Assembly (NCBI GenBank): GCA_001770935.1 | Contig: MESI01000111.1 | Location: 1-33,584 of the forward strand | Source of the DNA: Burkholderiales bacterium RIFCSPLOWO2_12_FULL_61_40 | GTDB taxonomy: Bacteria > Pseudomonadota > Gammaproteobacteria > Burkholderiales > Burkholderiaceae_C | Direction: 5' to 3' | Length of the DNA stretch: 33,584 bases | Shown: positions 7,240-15,101 of the stretch, piece by piece | How positions within the stretch are numbered: the first letter of the stretch is position 1 | Layout: each line of letters begins with the position of its first letter | Notes under the pieces: model-generated | What the model was told of the DNA's origin: nothing | Databases searched by the model: none | The model's input: the letters and a program-made list of their open reading frames with translations, nothing else | Position numbers and translations under genes: made by a program

Positions 7240-7490
7240 GCTGGCACCAGCTCCCGGTGCTTGGCTTTGCCCGCCCGGTACTGGGCTATGGACTCGGCCA
7301 GGTGGGCGGCATTGGCGGGGCTGGATAGCAGGTGCAGGGTTTCGGCCATGCTCTGGTAGTGCGCCAGCGACATCACCACAGCGTCAGCGCCATCGCGCCG
7401 GGTGATGATGGCAATGTCGGCGTCGGCCTCCACGCCATCCAATACGGTTTTGAGGCCGTTGCGTGCCTCGGTGTAGCTGACTATGCGCAT
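7236..7490 (-). CDS. yefM: YefM/Phd-type antitoxin
   Basis: This 84-residue Phd/YefM-fold protein begins MRIVSYTEARNGLKTVLD, the usual DNA-binding N-terminal domain, followed by ITRRDGADAVVMSLAHYQSMAET. The acidic/amphipathic C-terminal tail should bind YoeB. A purine-rich AGGGGGGCG stretch just upstream of the ATG may serve as the Shine-Dalgarno. It is co-directional and overlapping with yoeB. It is probably autorepressed from sites in the region above 7490, but I see no clear YefM palindrome there. Confidence 0.87.
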   Translation of the reverse strand: MRIVSYTEARNGLKTVLDGVEADADIAIITRRDGADAVVMSLAHYQSMAETLHLLSSPANAAHLAESIAQYRAGKAKHRELVPA

Positions 7491-8149
7491 TGCGCCCCCT
7501 TACCTGTGCAGTTTATTGAACATGTTGATTGTAGGACAATGGCCGCGTGTTCGCTGCAGGGCGTGGCCTTGAGCGGTGACGGCACCAGAGCCAGCATGGG
7601 TTGCGGCCCAAGCAATGCCAGCGGCTTTGTTATTGCAAGCGGGTGATGGACAGGTACAGCCTGTGGCCCACAACAGCTTGAAGCAAAAAAGTAAACCGAA
7701 AAACAGGGCGTTATTGGGCTTTTGGCCTTTCTTGTCCTCGTAAAAATAGGGCCAGGGAAAATTTTTAGCGGCCAGTAACGACACTTCAAATTGGAATGCT
7801 ATTCCGTTGGGTACTTTGATTGAATTCAGCTTCAAACAAAATTTAACGTCTCCCCCAGGCGAAATATCGGTTTAGCTTGGATCTCCTGCGAAGGAGCCCA
7901 AGAACCTGCTCCACCGTAGGTTGAAAAACCGCAAAAACACGCACACCGCTCTGCTATACCCTCCCCAAAGGGTTATGCCATTGAAATCCAAGTCACCCAC
8001 GGCGGCCATGGGATTGCCTGGATATGACCTCTTCCTGGAGTGGACCTGCCATCCTCCGCAGACGGGTCCAAACTCAATTCCCCAGGGAGATCGAGCCACT
8101 TTTCTGCGGCTCAAAAGTTGTTGGAACACCCAAATACAGGTGGCAAAAA
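7491..8149. other. Gene-less accessory stretch with several small hairpins
   Basis: About 660 bp lie between yefM and the transglutaminase gene. Open frames exist on both strands (for example 7500-7835 minus, from a TTG), but none has a convincing start, codon pattern or family resemblance. Between 7883 and 7980 there are three short hairpins: CTCCT-GCGA-AGGAG (7883-7896, a GNRA-type loop), AACCT/AGGTT (7903-7922) and ACCCT/AGGGT near 7958-7973. None has a T-run. It could hold a small RNA, a leader of the downstream gene or decayed mobile DNA; I cannot choose between them. Confidence 0.4.
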
Positions 8150-10006
8150 ATGAAACGTATATTGCAGTTGCTGGCAATGGTGGCTTGGTTTTTTTCATGC
8201 GCGGTGCACGCGCAGTACAAACCACCGGTGTCGACCGTTCTGGCGGAGACCAGTTATTTTGTCAACCAGGATGGCTCCTACCACCAGGAGTTGGAAAGCC
8301 AAACCCGCATCGAAACAGCCCAGGGTGTCAACGCGTTCGCCGAAGAACGCCTGTCGTACATCAGCACCCTGGAAGATCTGGAAATAGTCGAGGCCTATAC
8401 GCTGCAACCCGATGGCAGCAAAATTCCGGTAGCCCCGGAAAGTATCCGTACGCTGGAAAGTGCCGACGCCAGCGAGGCACCCACGTTCAGTGATGCCAAG
8501 GTCAAAGTGATCGTATTTCCCAAGGTTGATGTCGGTAGCCAGCTGTACTACAAAGCCAGGTATTTTCAGCACACCCCCCTGTTCCCCGGCCATTTCTTTA
8601 CCAGCACCTATTTCAGCCCCCATAAGCGCTACGGAAACGTCACCATCCATATTTCGCACGATCCCGCCATAGCGATCCAGGTCGACACCAAAGAGATGCG
8701 TGGCGGCAAAGTTGCGGCACTGCCTTCCGACCAGGCTGGCTGGATCCGCTACCGATATGACTACAGCCAGACCGAAGCCTACCCCGCAGAAAGTTCACAG
8801 CTCAGCGTCGCGGACTTTGCGCCCTATTTTGCCGCCACCAGCATGGCCAACTATGAAGAACTGGCGCGCGCCTACCAAAGCCGCGCCAAGGCCAGCACAC
8901 GGGTGACGCCCGCCATTGCCAAGCTTGCGGCGAAGATCACATCGGGAACCAACGAACCTCTGGAAAAGGTGAGGCGTCTTTACAGCTGGGTCAGCCAGAA
9001 TATTCGCTATATCGCGATTTACGCCGGGGCGGGTGGTTTTGTGCCGCACGATGCACAGAGTATCCTGGACCATCGGTATGGCGACTGCAAGGACCATGTG
9101 GTTTTGCTGGAGTCACTCCTTCAATCGATAGGCATTGAGAGCAGCCCTGCCCTTATCAACTATGGCAATTCCCATCGTTTACCGAATTTAGCCCTGGTTA
9201 CCCCCTTCAACCATGTGATCACTTACGTGCCATCTTTCAATCTTTTTTTGGACAGCACCACACAATTCGCGCCCATGGGCACCCTGCCCGACAAGGAAAT
9301 GGATAAGCCGGTGCTCCTGACATCGAATGGGAAGATTTTAAGAACCCCATCGTTCGATACACAAAAGGACTTTTCCCAAACCTTCGTTCAGATGACTTTG
9401 ATGCCCGACGGAAAAATGCTGGGCAAAAGCCATACCCAGATGCACGGTTTTTTGGAACAACACTCCCGCGCCAGCCAGTTTGGTTACCAAAACCAGGAAC
9501 CGGAGCGTGTTGTCACCCGTCTGCTGTCCCGGTTTCAAGAAACCGGAACCGGAAAAATTCAATCGGGCAACCCCAAAGATTTGGGCGCACCCTGGTCCGT
9601 GGATGCCGAATTTGAGCTGGACCCCCTGGTCAATGTGCCCGGTCCCAGTGCCATGGGCATGCCCACAGGTCTTGCACCCGGCATTCTCAAAGCGATGTCA
9701 GGCTACAAACCCGCTCGAATCCGTCGATTCCCGCACAGTTGCATCTCCGTTCGGCACGAAGAAACGCTGGATGTACTGATTCCCAAAGAGATTCACATTG
9801 AACGCGTGCCCAAGGGCATCGATTTTGTGCGGGGAGGCGTACAGTACAAATCACGGTACACGCTGCAAGGAAACACCCTCAATGTCCGCCGGGAATACAT
9901 TGCCAATCGGCCAACCTCCATTTGTGGCGAGGAAGACGACCAACTCTGGCGTGAATTGGTGCCCGTTTTGCAAAGGGATCTGCGGTCACAGATTTTCTTC
10001 AATTGA
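8150..10006 (+). CDS. Exported DUF3857 / transglutaminase-like domain protein
   Basis: The 618-residue protein starts at the ATG at 8150 (AGGTGG at 8138-8143) with a signal peptide (MKRILQLLAMVAWFFSCAVHAQ, 1-22). Residues about 30-230 fit the DUF3857 beta domain. Residues about 250-375 form a transglutaminase/papain-like core with a complete triad: C313 in RYGDCKDH, H355 in FNHVI and D368 in LFLDST. The remaining 240 residues are a beta-rich C-terminal region. The family is usually periplasmic and may act on peptides or proteins; no substrate is known. The longer frame from 8024 adds residues before the signal peptide and is unlikely. It is followed by a small BamE-like gene on the same strand. 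Confidence 0.85.
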   Translation: MKRILQLLAMVAWFFSCAVHAQYKPPVSTVLAETSYFVNQDGSYHQELESQTRIETAQGVNAFAEERLSYISTLEDLEIVEAYTLQPDGSKIPVAPESIRTLESADASEAPTFSDAKVKVIVFPKVDVGSQLYYKARYFQHTPLFPGHFFTSTYFSPHKRYGNVTIHISHDPAIAIQVDTKEMRGGKVAALPSDQAGWIRYRYDYSQTEAYPAESSQLSVADFAPYFAATSMANYEELARAYQSRAKASTRVTPAIAKLAAKITSGTNEPLEKVRRLYSWVSQNIRYIAIYAGAGGFVPHDAQSILDHRYGDCKDHVVLLESLLQSIGIESSPALINYGNSHRLPNLALVTPFNHVITYVPSFNLFLDSTTQFAPMGTLPDKEMDKPVLLTSNGKILRTPSFDTQKDFSQTFVQMTLMPDGKMLGKSHTQMHGFLEQHSRASQFGYQNQEPERVVTRLLSRFQETGTGKIQSGNPKDLGAPWSVDAEFELDPLVNVPGPSAMGMPTGLAPGILKAMSGYKPARIRRFPHSCISVRHEETLDVLIPKEIHIERVPKGIDFVRGGVQYKSRYTLQGNTLNVRREYIANRPTSICGEEDDQLWRELVPVLQRDLRSQIFFN

Positions 10007-10017
10007 GAATTCTCAAT
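10002..10017. repeat. 16-bp perfect palindrome over the transglutaminase stop codon
   Basis: ATTGAGAATTCTCAAT is a perfect inverted repeat with no spacer; the TGA stop at 10004-10006 lies inside it. There is no T-run after it, so a rho-independent terminator is unlikely. It could bind a dimeric regulator acting on the gene that starts at 10113, or be chance. Confidence 0.4.
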
Positions 10018-10112
10018 AAGAACTGAGCGCCCAAGTGCAAGCTTGCGTTTGCAGGCGGAGCAATTCAAGTCGGAGTCGTTCTGAGACCTGCGCTAAAACG
10101 TAGGAGGAAATC

Positions 10113-10469
10113 ATGAAACTCAATCACCAAGTCAGGCAGTGGTCGGTGGTGGTCGGCCTTGCGTTCGGGGTCATCGCTGCCAATGCGCAGGATGGATTTA
10201 CGGTGAGCCCCTATCAGGAGTCTTTGGTTAAACCCGGCATGAGCAAATCCGAAGTCCAGCAGGTGATCGGTCGCCCGTCCCGCGATCAGACGTATGGCGT
10301 GGCACCTGGCTCCACATGGGTCTATGGGATCCAAGGGAAGGTCAACGATGGAATAACGGAAAATAGCGATACCGTGTTCGAAGTCGATTTTGGTAGCGAC
10401 GGCAGGGTCATTTCGGCGAAAGAGCGTGTTCTGCCATCGTCAGACCACGAAAGCAGCCCAGGCTTTTGA
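10113..10469 (+). CDS. Small exported protein with BamE/SmpA-OmlA-like fold
   Basis: The 118-residue protein has a signal peptide (about 1-26, ending AANAQ) and one BamE-like domain: LVKPGMSKSEVQQVIGRPS, then WVYG and VFEVDFGSDGRVISAKE. BamE is a lipoprotein of the outer-membrane beta-barrel assembly machine, but there is no lipobox cysteine here, so this should be a soluble periplasmic relative, not bamE itself. TAGGAGG lies 5 nt before the ATG, a strong Shine-Dalgarno. The gene follows the transglutaminase by 106 bp; whether they share a transcript is unclear. Confidence 0.75.
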   Translation: MKLNHQVRQWSVVVGLAFGVIAANAQDGFTVSPYQESLVKPGMSKSEVQQVIGRPSRDQTYGVAPGSTWVYGIQGKVNDGITENSDTVFEVDFGSDGRVISAKERVLPSSDHESSPGF

Positions 10470-10482
10470 CCCACGTAGCTCA

Positions 10483-10515
10483 CGCCCTGCCCGCCCAATA
10501 GCTTGGGCCAGGGCG
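10483..10515. terminator. GC-rich bulged hairpin between convergent genes
   Basis: The outer stem CGCCCTG/CAGGGCG (7 bp) and inner stem GCCCAA/TTGGGC (6 bp) share a TAGC loop, with a 3-nt bulge on the 5' side. It lies 13 nt after the BamE-like stop and about 40 nt after the plsC stop on the other strand. No T-run follows on either strand, so it may be a weak or rho-assisted terminator or a 3'-end stabiliser. Confidence 0.45.
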
Positions 10516-10554
10516 CAGTTAGACTACGCGGTTCTTATCTGCACGCAAATCCGC

Positions 10555-11295
10555 TCAATGCCCGGCGCGCATGGATTGCACAGCCGCATGCAAATCGACA
10601 GCCCAGACACGTCGGTCGCGTCCCAATGCGTGCTGCGGTACACCAAAGCGCACCACGGCCACCACATTGCGCGCGCACAGAGTACGCCATACTGAACGCA
10701 CAAGGGTGTCATCACCCACATAACAGGGCGCAAAACTTACGGCCCCTGTGCTTGCATCGGTAAACTGCAATGCCACCGGTTGCGCCGGAGCATCGGCGGA
10801 AATGGCGGCTTGTAACAAATTGCCGTGAAATGGCAACACCAGCGTGCCATCCCCCGTCGTACCTTCGGGAAACACGGCCAACACGTCACCCTGTACCAAA
10901 CTCTGCTTCATCTGGTGCACCACCCGCATGGCATCCCGCGAAGACCCCCGTTCGATGTACAGGGTGTCTGCTCCGGTGGCCAAGGTTCCTACCACCGGCC
11001 AATGCCGCACACCGGCCTTGGAGATGAAGCGGCAATGGCGGGCTGCATGCACCACGACAATGTCCAGCCAGGAGATATGGTTGGCCACCATCAGCACCGG
11101 ACCCAAAGGGACCGGTTGACCTTTCACTACCAATTTGATAGCTAGCCGCGCAAGTAATTCAAGGGCCCAGGCCTGAATTCGCTCTTCTTTCTGGGCAGAG
11201 GCAAGGTGTGGAAATTCGCGCCGAACAGTCCATGCACCTTGCAGTACATGGGCGAGCACCCGGCATGCACGCCAACACGCTACCAGCCAGTTCAC
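10555..11295 (-). CDS. PlsC-type lysophospholipid (1-acylglycerol-3-phosphate) acyltransferase
   Basis: The 246-residue protein has the acyltransferase block I NHISWLD (72-78, catalytic H73 and D78) and block III FPEGTT (142-147), with a hydrophobic N-terminal segment for membrane association. It would acylate lysophosphatidic acid or a related lysolipid at the inner membrane. It starts with GTG 15 bp after the pyrC' stop and lacks a strong Shine-Dalgarno, so it probably depends on translation of the upstream genes. Codons for about residues 41-55 coincide with a degenerate copy of a short genomic repeat (see 11131-11174). Whether it is the housekeeping plsC or an accessory paralogue cannot be told. 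Confidence 0.85.
   Translation of the reverse strand: MNWLVACWRACRVLAHVLQGAWTVRREFPHLASAQKEERIQAWALELLARLAIKLVVKGQPVPLGPVLMVANHISWLDIVVVHAARHCRFISKAGVRHWPVVGTLATGADTLYIERGSSRDAMRVVHQMKQSLVQGDVLAVFPEGTTGDGTLVLPFHGNLLQAAISADAPAQPVALQFTDASTGAVSFAPCYVGDDTLVRSVWRTLCARNVVAVVRFGVPQHALGRDRRVWAVDLHAAVQSMRAGH
11131..11174. repeat. Degenerate copy of a short dispersed repeat, inside plsC
   Basis: The segment has AGCTA at 11140, GCGCA (11148-11152) and AGGCCT (11169-11174) in the same order as the intergenic copy at 28761-28812. Resemblance to a Comamonadaceae repeat is from memory. Here it is read in frame as part of plsC. Confidence 0.4.
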
Positions 11296-11310
11296 AGCGC
11301 CTGTCGCCGC

Positions 11311-12603
11311 TTACAGTCGATAGGCCAGTTGCCCGCCCACCACGGTGGCCTGCACACGCCCTGGTACTTCGTAGCCTCCAAAAGGCGTGTGCCGCCCCTG
11401 GCTGCGAAGGGCTGCGGGCTCTACCGTCCAGGCAGCTTCGGGGTTAAACACACACACGTCCGCCACCCCACCCAACACCAAGCGCCCGCAACTGGCCGAC
11501 CAGGACCCCAGCGCCGAACCCAGAACACCTGACGGCCGACTGGTCACCACACCCAAAGTCTGGCTCAGTGTCAAACCACTGGTCTGGCCCCATTTCAGCA
11601 TCAGACTCAGCAGCAACTCCAACCCGGTGGCACCTGGCTCTGCCTCGGCAAAGGGCAAGGTCTTCTCGTCCTCCCCCACCGGCGTGTGGTCCGACACCAA
11701 GGCGTCAATGGTTCCATCCGCCAGACCGGCACGCAAGGCATCACGGTCCCGCTGCTGGCGCAGCGGAGGGTTCAGACGCATACGGCTGTCAAAGTAGCCA
11801 ATATCCACATCGGTCAGGTGCAGCGAATTGATGCTCACATCGCATGTGACGGGCAAGCCCTCGGCCTTGGCCTGGCGCACCAGGGCCACCCCCGCCGCAC
11901 TGCTCAAGCGGCACAGGTGCACGCGCGCGCCGGTGGCCCGCACCAGCTCAAAAATCGTATGCAGCGCAATGGTCTCCGCGGCGACCGGTACGCCACTCAG
12001 GCCCATGCGCGTCGCCAAGGGGCCGCTGGCGGCCACGCCCTTGCCCAAATACAACTCTTGCGGGCGCAACCATACGGAATACCCAAAAGTGCTGGCGTAT
12101 TGCAAGGCACGCTGCAAAACCTGCGTATTGCCCAGTGGCACTTCGGCCTGGCTGAAACCCACGCAACCGGCCTCGGTGAGTTCCACCATTTCGGTGAGCA
12201 CTTCACCCTGCAAATTGCGGGTGAGCGCCCCCAGGGGAAACACGCGTGCCTGGTGCAGCCGCTCGGCGCGAAAACGCAGCATTTCCACCAAACCAGGCTC
12301 ATCCAGCACGGGGTCGGTATCGGGTGGGCACACCACGCTGGTCACGCCCCCGGCCACCGCAGCCGCCATTTCCGAGGCCAGCATGCCTTCGTGTTCATGA
12401 CCCGGTTCACGCAGGCGCACCGACAAATCGACCAGCCCCGGAGCCACCACACAGCCGTCGGCCTGAATGGTGGTCTCTGGCGCAAATTCCTCCGGAATAT
12501 GGCCGATGGCCAGAATCTTGCCGTCTGCGATGGCCATGTCCGCCACGGTGTCCATCTGTGTTGCCGGATCGATCACCCGGCCACCTTGAATCAAAATTTT
12601 CAT
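11311..12603 (-). CDS. Non-catalytic dihydroorotase homologue (PyrC'/PyrX type), partner of aspartate carbamoyltransferase
   Basis: The 430-residue protein has the class I dihydroorotase fold from end to end, but key residues are gone. The HxH metal motif reads [10 protein letters not shown] (S61, R63); the HCED region reads WLRPQE; the HxxH strand reads VHLCRLS (R232); and the EVTPHH segment reads DVSINSLH. D305 in SDHTPV remains. In Pseudomonas an inactive homologue of this kind (pyrC') is needed for assembly of the dodecameric aspartate carbamoyltransferase. The gene overlaps pyrB by 4 nt, which fits a structural-subunit role. Annotation as active dihydroorotase would probably be wrong; a true pyrC should exist elsewhere. 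Confidence 0.85.
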   Translation of the reverse strand: MKILIQGGRVIDPATQMDTVADMAIADGKILAIGHIPEEFAPETTIQADGCVVAPGLVDLSVRLREPGHEHEGMLASEMAAAVAGGVTSVVCPPDTDPVLDEPGLVEMLRFRAERLHQARVFPLGALTRNLQGEVLTEMVELTEAGCVGFSQAEVPLGNTQVLQRALQYASTFGYSVWLRPQELYLGKGVAASGPLATRMGLSGVPVAAETIALHTIFELVRATGARVHLCRLSSAAGVALVRQAKAEGLPVTCDVSINSLHLTDVDIGYFDSRMRLNPPLRQQRDRDALRAGLADGTIDALVSDHTPVGEDEKTLPFAEAEPGATGLELLLSLMLKWGQTSGLTLSQTLGVVTSRPSGVLGSALGSWSASCGRLVLGGVADVCVFNPEAAWTVEPAALRSQGRHTPFGGYEVPGRVQATVVGGQLAYRL

Positions 12604-13562
12604 GCTTCATTCCCCGCCACGATGCTCATGACCGCCATACGCACTGCAATGCCAAAGGTCACCTGCGGCAGGATCACACTTTGCTTGCCATCGACCACCG
12701 CCGAATCGATCTCCACCCCGCGATTGATGGGGCCGGGGTGCATCACGATGGCATCGCCCTTGGCCAATTGCAGCTTCTCGGGCGTGAGGCCAAAGCTTTT
12801 GAAAAATTCGTGCGACGACGGCAGCAGCGCACCACTCATACGTTCATTTTGCAGACGCAGCATGATGATCACATCGCAGCCGCGAATGCCCTCTTCCAGG
12901 GTGTGGCACACCCGCACACCCATCTGCGCCATGTCCGAGGGCACCAGTGTTTTAGGGCCAACTACGCGCACCTCGGCACAGCCCAAGGTCGTCAGCGCAT
13001 GGATGTCCGAGCGGGCCACGCGGGAGTGCAGCACATCGCCGACGATGGCCACCGTGAGGTTGGAAAAGTCTTTCTTGAAGTGCCGGATGGTGAACATGTC
13101 CAGCAGCCCCTGGGTCGGGTGGGCATGGCGGCCATCTCCGGCATTGATCACATGCACATGGGGCGCAACGTGTTGTGCAATCAGGTAAGGTGCGCCCGAT
13201 TCGCTGTGCCGCACCACAAACATGTCCGCCGCCATGGCACTCAAATTGGCAATGGTATCCAGCAAAGACTCCCCCTTGGAGGCGCTGGAACGTGCGATGT
13301 CCAGATTGATGACATCGGCAGACAGGCGTGTAGCCGCAATCTCAAACGTGGTGCGGGTTCGGGTCGAGTTCTCAAAGAACAGGTTGAACACACTTTTCCC
13401 GCGCAGCAAAGGCACCTTCTTCACTTCACGGTCGTTCAGCGAAACAAAATTGGTGGCCGTATCCAGAATGTGCGTCAAAATGCTCTTGGGTAGCCCCTCC
13501 ACCGACAAAAGATGGATCAACTCCCCATTTTTGTTGAGTTGCGGATTGCGTTTGTACAGCAT
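12600..13562 (-). CDS. pyrB: Aspartate carbamoyltransferase catalytic subunit
   Basis: The 320-residue enzyme makes N-carbamoyl-aspartate from carbamoyl phosphate and aspartate in pyrimidine synthesis. The carbamoyl-phosphate loop STRTR is at 66-70 inside [21 protein letters not shown] and the C-terminal [11 protein letters not shown] are present, so the active site looks complete. AAGGAGG lies 7 nt before the ATG. It starts 3 bp after pyrR and overlaps the downstream dihydroorotase homologue by 4 nt. No pyrI regulatory subunit is present, consistent with a PyrB-PyrC' type complex. Confidence 0.95.
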   Translation of the reverse strand: MLYKRNPQLNKNGELIHLLSVEGLPKSILTHILDTATNFVSLNDREVKKVPLLRGKSVFNLFFENSTRTRTTFEIAATRLSADVINLDIARSSASKGESLLDTIANLSAMAADMFVVRHSESGAPYLIAQHVAPHVHVINAGDGRHAHPTQGLLDMFTIRHFKKDFSNLTVAIVGDVLHSRVARSDIHALTTLGCAEVRVVGPKTLVPSDMAQMGVRVCHTLEEGIRGCDVIIMLRLQNERMSGALLPSSHEFFKSFGLTPEKLQLAKGDAIVMHPGPINRGVEIDSAVVDGKQSVILPQVTFGIAVRMAVMSIVAGNEA

Positions 13563-13565
13563 GGA

Positions 13566-14063
13566 TCAGCCTCCTTTCACGTCAAAGCTGAACACACCAG
13601 TCTCACTGCGGGCCAGGGCCAGCGACTGGTTTTCACCCAAAGCAACGCGTGCGGCAGCAAAATCGGCCTGTACCGGCAATTCGCGCCCCCCCCGGTCCAC
13701 CAGCACCGCCAATTTGACGCTGGCCGGGCGCCCGTAGTCAAACAACTCATTGATTACTGCCCGGATGGTGCGCCCGGTGTACAGCACATCGTCCAAAACC
13801 AGAATGTCGGCGCCATTGACATCAAAGGGCAACAGGGTTTGGCCGCCAGAGGAGAGGCCTCTCTGGGCAAAATCATCACGGTGCATCGCCGAAGAAATGG
13901 TGCCCGCCTGCCCCGGCAACTTCAGGTCACGCTGCAAACGCTCCGCCAGCCAGGCCCCGCCTGAGGTGATCCCCACCAGGCGGGTCTCCGCACGACAAAT
14001 CAATTGCACGCCGCGTAACATCTCGCGGTACAACGCCTCCGCATCCAGTGCCAATATGCTCAC
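13566..14063 (-). CDS. pyrR: PyrR: uracil phosphoribosyltransferase / pyrimidine operon regulator
   Basis: The 165-residue PRTase-fold protein has the PRPP-binding motif DILVLDDVLYTGRT (86-99) and the TRLVGITSGGAWLAERL segment of PyrR. In Gram-positives PyrR binds RNA to attenuate the pyr operon; in Gram-negatives it may be a uracil phosphoribosyltransferase or affect pyr expression. The start is a GTG at 14061-14063 inside the ruvX stop (GTGA overlap), with GAGGAG 6 nt upstream. A frame start at 14099 would extend into ruvX and lacks support. Confidence 0.88.
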   Translation of the reverse strand: MSILALDAEALYREMLRGVQLICRAETRLVGITSGGAWLAERLQRDLKLPGQAGTISSAMHRDDFAQRGLSSGGQTLLPFDVNGADILVLDDVLYTGRTIRAVINELFDYGRPASVKLAVLVDRGGRELPVQADFAAARVALGENQSLALARSETGVFSFDVKGG

Positions 14064-14482
14064 GCCAAACTCCTCAAAAACTGTTCCAAAATAATGCACG
14101 CGGAAGCCGCATCGGCATCCTTGGCACCGCTGGCCAAGGCCTCCGTGGTGCTGTAGCGTTCATCCACCTCAAATACGGGCAACCCAAAACGGCCATGCAG
14201 TTGGCGCCCGAATTTTTGGGCCCGCACGGTGTTTTCATGCGCCGCGCCATCCGGGTGGTACGGCACCCCGATCACAATGGCATCGGGCTGCCACTCTTTA
14301 AGCCGTTGCGCGATGTGCGCGAAGCGTGCATCCCCTTGCGCGTGGATCGAACCCTGGGCTTGCGCCGTTCCCATCAGGCGATTGCCCACCGCCACCCCGG
14401 TGCGCTTCAAACCAAAATCAAACGCTATAAAGGTGGTGAGCGTCGCGGAAACCTTGACAGGCGCCGAAGTCGTGTTACTCAT
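14060..14482 (-). CDS. ruvX: RuvX/YqgF: putative Holliday junction resolvase, pre-16S rRNA nuclease
   Basis: The 140-residue RNase H-like protein has the first catalytic strand AFDFGLKRTGVAVG near residue 20, VIGVPYHPDG in the middle and VDERYSTTEA near the C-terminus. The family processes the 5' end of 16S rRNA precursors and was first predicted as a resolvase. Its ATG overlaps the algH stop (ATGA), an arrangement widely seen for yqgE-yqgF. A longer frame from 14512 would overlap algH by 34 nt and was not chosen. The Shine-Dalgarno is weak, so coupling to algH is likely. Confidence 0.9.
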   Translation of the reverse strand: MSNTTSAPVKVSATLTTFIAFDFGLKRTGVAVGNRLMGTAQAQGSIHAQGDARFAHIAQRLKEWQPDAIVIGVPYHPDGAAHENTVRAQKFGRQLHGRFGLPVFEVDERYSTTEALASGAKDADAASACIILEQFLRSLA

Positions 14483-15078
14483 GCGTGGCCCGCTTGTGAA
14501 GAAATCATCCACGCCTCCAAACCCAGCAAAGCCAATGCCTTGTCATAACGTTGGTCTACCGGTGTGTCAAAAATGATGCCTCGGTCGGCATCCACCGTGA
14601 GCCAGCTGTTGGACCCCAGTTCGGTTTCCAACTGACCTTCACCCCAGGACGAATACCCCAAAGTCACCAATACCTTGCGCGGCCCGGTGCCGTTGGAGAG
14701 CGCCTCAAGCACATCCCTGGACGTCGTCATTTCCAATCCGCCAGAAATTGCCATGGTGGACGCGTACAAGGGGCCATCTGGTTTATCTTGGCCCGGCGTT
14801 GTGGGTTCATGCAGCACAAAGCCACGCTCCACCTGCATCGGCCCACCCTGGAGCACTGGTTTATCCACCAGATCGGCTCGCATCAACGGAAGCTCTACCT
14901 TGCCGAACAGTCCGCCCATTTTGATATCCGCAGGCTTGTTGATCACGAGTCCCAGTGCTCCTCGTGGACTGTGTTCACACACATAGACCACACTTTTGGA
15001 GAAAATTGCATCGTCCAGCCCGGGCATTGCAATCAGAAAGTGATTCGTGAGATTGAAGGGTGCAGAATCGCCAGTCAT
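14479..15078 (-). CDS. algH: AlgH/YqgE (UPF0301) family protein
   Basis: The 199-residue protein has the family signatures NLTNHFLIAMPGLDDAIFSKSV, YVCEHSPRGALGLVINKP, LQGGPMQVERGFVLHE and GYSSWGEGQLETEL. The name comes from an alginate-regulation phenotype in Pseudomonas; the molecular role is unsettled. The ATG at 15078 was chosen over an upstream TTG because MTGDSAPFNLTNHF is the normal N-terminus. It heads the algH-ruvX-pyrR-pyrB-pyrC'-plsC unit. Only 23 bp separate it from the divergent photolyase start. Confidence 0.92.
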   Translation of the reverse strand: MTGDSAPFNLTNHFLIAMPGLDDAIFSKSVVYVCEHSPRGALGLVINKPADIKMGGLFGKVELPLMRADLVDKPVLQGGPMQVERGFVLHEPTTPGQDKPDGPLYASTMAISGGLEMTTSRDVLEALSNGTGPRKVLVTLGYSSWGEGQLETELGSNSWLTVDADRGIIFDTPVDQRYDKALALLGLEAWMISSQAGHA

Positions 15079-15101
15079 AGACCCTGATTTTAACGGCAGC
15101 A

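Noticed and set aside
7500..7835. A 111-codon minus-strand frame just upstream of yefM.
   Set aside because: It starts only at TTG without a ribosome site, has no recognisable domain and an odd Cys/Ala-rich composition; the frame stays open further upstream without any ATG, so it looks like chance or decayed DNA.
11686..13188. A 500-codon plus-strand open frame opposite pyrC' and pyrB.
   Set aside because: It is antisense to two well-matched genes, with the low-complexity composition typical of antisense shadows.
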